Shown here one piece after another: positions 5,455-6,949 of a stretch of 6,949 nucleotides of DNA; the first letter of the stretch is position 1; the number at the start of each line of letters is the position of its first letter. Under the pieces are notes generated by a model. It was not told the DNA's origin and did no database searches. It saw only the letters and a program-made list of their open reading frames with translations. A program made the position numbers and the translations under genes. The stretch comes from Anaerolineae bacterium (GTDB lineage Bacteria > Chloroflexota > Anaerolineae > B4-G1 > DUEL01): contig JAOZPF010000049.1 in the NCBI GenBank assembly GCA_029932895.1, positions 6,486 to 13,434 of the forward strand. Reading direction: 5' to 3'.

Positions 5455-6047
5455 GCGAGAATGAGGCGCGCCTCCGCGCCGACCTAACCCTGACAAGGAG
5501 ACGAAATTTGACAGACCAACGTGGCTTTACTCTGTGGTTCACCGGCCTCTCTGGGGCGGGCAAGACGGCCATCGCCAAAGAGGTGGAGAAGGAGCTGCAC
5601 AACCGGGGCCTGAAGGTGGAACGACTGGACGGCGACATCGTCCGCCAGAGTTTGACGCGGGACCTGGGCTTTAGCAAGGAGGACCGCGATAGGAATATCG
5701 AGCGGGTGACGTTCGTTGCCAAGCTGCTCACCCGCAACGGCGTGGCGGTCATCTGCTCCTTCATCTCCCCCTACCGGGAGCGGCGAGCCAAGAGCCGCGC
5801 CGAGATCGGCGAGTTTATCGAGGCCTATGTGGAATGCCCGCTGGACGTGCTCGTCGAGCGGGACGTAAAGGGACTGTACAAAAAAGCTCTGGCGGGAGAG
5901 ATCCAGAACTTTACCGGGGTTTCCGACCCCTACGAGCCGCCGGAAAACCCGGCCATTGTCTGTCATACAGCGGAGGAGACGCTGGCGGAGAGCACAGCCA
6001 AGGTTATCTCCTATCTGGAGGAGAACGGGTACATCCCCGTCCCGTAG
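5451..6047 (+). CDS. cysC: Adenylyl-sulfate (APS) kinase
   Basis: Phosphorylates adenosine 5'-phosphosulfate with ATP to give PAPS, the activated sulfate used in assimilation and by sulfotransferases; cytoplasmic. Residues counted from GTG 5451 (198 aa): Walker A GLSGAGKT (32-39), LDGD (59-62), DLGFSKEDRDRNIERV (71-86), FISPYRERR (104-112) whose Ser106 matches the serine phosphorylated in some homologues, and KGLYKKALAGEIQNFTGVSDPYEPP (140-164 region), the family's lid and substrate segment. All key residues are present. A TTG at 5508 with a better-spaced AAGGAG would give 179 residues and is an equally serious start. It is the last gene of the prfA operon, joined by a GTGA overlap; no ATP sulfurylase or other sulfate gene is in view. 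It ends 3 bp from convergent dtd. Confidence 0.95.
   Translation: MSENEARLRADLTLTRRRNLTDQRGFTLWFTGLSGAGKTAIAKEVEKELHNRGLKVERLDGDIVRQSLTRDLGFSKEDRDRNIERVTFVAKLLTRNGVAVICSFISPYRERRAKSRAEIGEFIEAYVECPLDVLVERDVKGLYKKALAGEIQNFTGVSDPYEPPENPAIVCHTAEETLAESTAKVISYLEENGYIPVP
5495..5500 (+). promoter_or_regulatory. Shine-Dalgarno for an internal cysC start (TTG 5508)
   Basis: AAGGAG, then seven A-rich bases, then TTG 5508-5510, ideally spaced. The start would give MTDQRGFTLWFTG, with the APS kinase domain opening within a few residues. Across this site the longer reading frame has three consecutive rare-type Arg codons (AGG AGA CGA), which suggests a ribosome site rather than coding constraint. Confidence 0.5.
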
Positions 6048-6050
6048 GCT

Positions 6051-6488
6051 CTACCGCTCCAACAGAATCGTCACCGGGCCGTCGTTGTGGATTTCCACCA
6101 GCATGTGGGCGCCAAAGACGCCCGTTTGCACAACGACCCCGGTCTGAGCCAGGGTGCGGGCGAAATGGTCCACCAGCGGCTCCGCCACATCGGGCGAAGC
6201 CGCGCCGGTGAACGACGGGCGCCGTCCCTTGCGGGCATCGGCATAGAGGGTGAACTGGGAGATAACCAGGGCCTCTCCACCGACGTCCAAGAGGCCCGCG
6301 TTCATCCGCCCTCCCGCATCCTCAAAGATGCGCAGGCCGGCCACCTTCCGTGCTAGCCACTCTGCCTCTCTCTCGGTGTCGCCGTGGGCGACGCCGACAA
6401 GCACCACTACCCCCAGCCCGATCTCACCGACGACCCGGCCCTCTACGCTGACCGAACCCCGGTTGACCCGCTGCACCAGCGCGCGCAT
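6051..6488 (-). CDS. dtd: D-aminoacyl-tRNA deacylase
   Basis: Cytoplasmic proofreading enzyme that hydrolyses D-amino acids (and mischarged glycine) from tRNA, keeping them out of proteins. The 145 residues equal the usual family length. It opens MRALVQRV, has the active-site SQFTLYAD (77-84) followed by ARKGRRPSF, and the Gly-cisPro loop NDGPVT (135-140) near the C-terminus that excludes L-amino acids. ATG 6486-6488 lies 7 bases after the trpS stop, with GGGG (6493-6496, overlapping the trpS TAG) as a modest ribosome site. The gene is therefore co-transcribed with trpS, fitting because D-Trp and D-Tyr are classic Dtd substrates. Its 3' end faces cysC with 3 bp between stop codons. Confidence 0.97.
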   Translation of the reverse strand: MRALVQRVNRGSVSVEGRVVGEIGLGVVVLVGVAHGDTEREAEWLARKVAGLRIFEDAGGRMNAGLLDVGGEALVISQFTLYADARKGRRPSFTGAASPDVAEPLVDHFARTLAQTGVVVQTGVFGAHMLVEIHNDGPVTILLER

Positions 6489-6495
6489 TCCGCCC

Positions 6496-6949
6496 CTACA
6501 ACCTGGACGGCGGCAACCCCACCGCCTCTTTGACCTCGGCGATCACCTCACTGGCGATGGCCGAGGCCCGCCGCGCTCCGTCCGCCAGCGTGTCCCACAC
6601 TCGCTCCGGTTCGGCCTCCAGCGCCGCACGCCGCACGCGGAAAGTGGCAAAGTGGTCAGCTAGGTTGCGGGCAAAGAGCCGCTTGCACTCTACACAACCG
6701 ATCCCCGCCGTCCGGCACTCGTCCCCGATCCATCCGACATCGTCGGGGGAGAAGAACTGGTGCAGGGCAAAGACGTTGCAGACCTCCGGCCGGCCGGGGT
6801 CGGAGCGATAACGGCGCTGGGGGTCGGTGACCATGCGCATCACCCGCCGCTCGATCTCTTCCGGCGAGGCAGCGATCTCGATGTGGTTGTCGAGCGACTT
6901 GCTCATCTTTTGCTCGCCGTCGATCCCCAGCACTTTGGGAAACTCGGTG
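6496..6949 (-). CDS. trpS: Tryptophanyl-tRNA synthetase, C-terminal part (gene continues beyond window)
   Basis: Class I aminoacyl-tRNA synthetase charging tRNA-Trp. Only the last 150 residues are present; the frame is open to the window end, so the Rossmann HIGH region lies outside. The visible part begins TEFPKVLGIDGEQ and contains the class I KMSKS loop at 6895-6909, then VTDPQRRYRSDPG, NVFALHQFF, the characteristic TAGIGCVECK, and a helical C-terminus with LADGARRASAIASEV. These are typical of bacterial TrpS. An internal GTG at 6931-6933 is not the start, because the sequence upstream of it is still TrpS-like and the KMSKS loop is normally far from the N-terminus. Stop TAG is 6496-6498; dtd follows after 7 bases. 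Confidence 0.95.
   Translation of the reverse strand, partial: TEFPKVLGIDGEQKMSKSLDNHIEIAASPEEIERRVMRMVTDPQRRYRSDPGRPEVCNVFALHQFFSPDDVGWIGDECRTAGIGCVECKRLFARNLADHFATFRVRRAALEAEPERVWDTLADGARRASAIASEVIAEVKEAVGLPPSRL

Noticed and set aside
5461..5487. Eight-codon ATG frame between tsaC and cysC
   Set aside because: Its start has no suitably spaced ribosome site and it is too short to distinguish from chance.
6025..6045. Possible terminator hairpin ACGGG/CCCGT at the end of cysC
   Set aside because: Five-base stem inside the coding sequence, with no following T-tract.

Overview
The window reads as ordinary chromosomal DNA from a GC-rich bacterium; coding regions are strongly GC-biased and stop codons are TAG or TGA, never TAA. 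The order prfA-prmC-tsaC is common in Firmicutes, Chloroflexota and related lineages. A Chloroflexota-like source is plausible from protein style (for example the release factor C-terminal half and the long ArsR-type regulator), but this is an inference from memory, not a demonstrated assignment.

Left part (1-2700, minus strand): a short degenerate 23-bp tandem repeat at the window edge, then a regulator/transporter unit read right to left. It starts at a consensus sigma70-type promoter (TTGACA, 16 bp, TATAAT) whose -10 box lies inside a 16-bp tandem duplicated palindromic element, a strong operator candidate. It encodes a 367-residue protein with a large unrecognised N-terminal region and an ArsR-type winged helix at the C-terminus, then a possible 60-codon small ORF with the best Shine-Dalgarno in the window, then a 12-TM-type MFS transporter. 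The likely logic is an autoregulated ligand sensor controlling an efflux or uptake pump.

Middle (2700-6047, plus strand): a divergent promoter (TTGACG, 16 bp, extended -10 TGtTATAAT) and a strong 5'-UTR hairpin precede a tightly packed operon: prfA (release factor RF1), prmC (the methyltransferase that modifies the GGQ glutamine of RF1), tsaC (threonylcarbamoyl-AMP synthase for tRNA t6A37) and cysC (APS kinase). Junctions are TAG/ATG abutting in frame, then two GTGA four-base overlaps, so translation is probably coupled. cysC is the functional outlier in a translation-related operon.

Right part (6048-6949, minus strand): dtd (D-aminoacyl-tRNA deacylase), convergent with cysC across only 3 bp, preceded by the 3' end of trpS (tryptophanyl-tRNA synthetase), which runs off the window. 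Five of the seven recognised genes thus serve translation and its fidelity. I do not see a mobile element, CRISPR array, RNA gene or a clearly new multi-gene system; the most interesting points are regulatory architecture, one candidate small ORF and an in-frame prfA/prmC junction.
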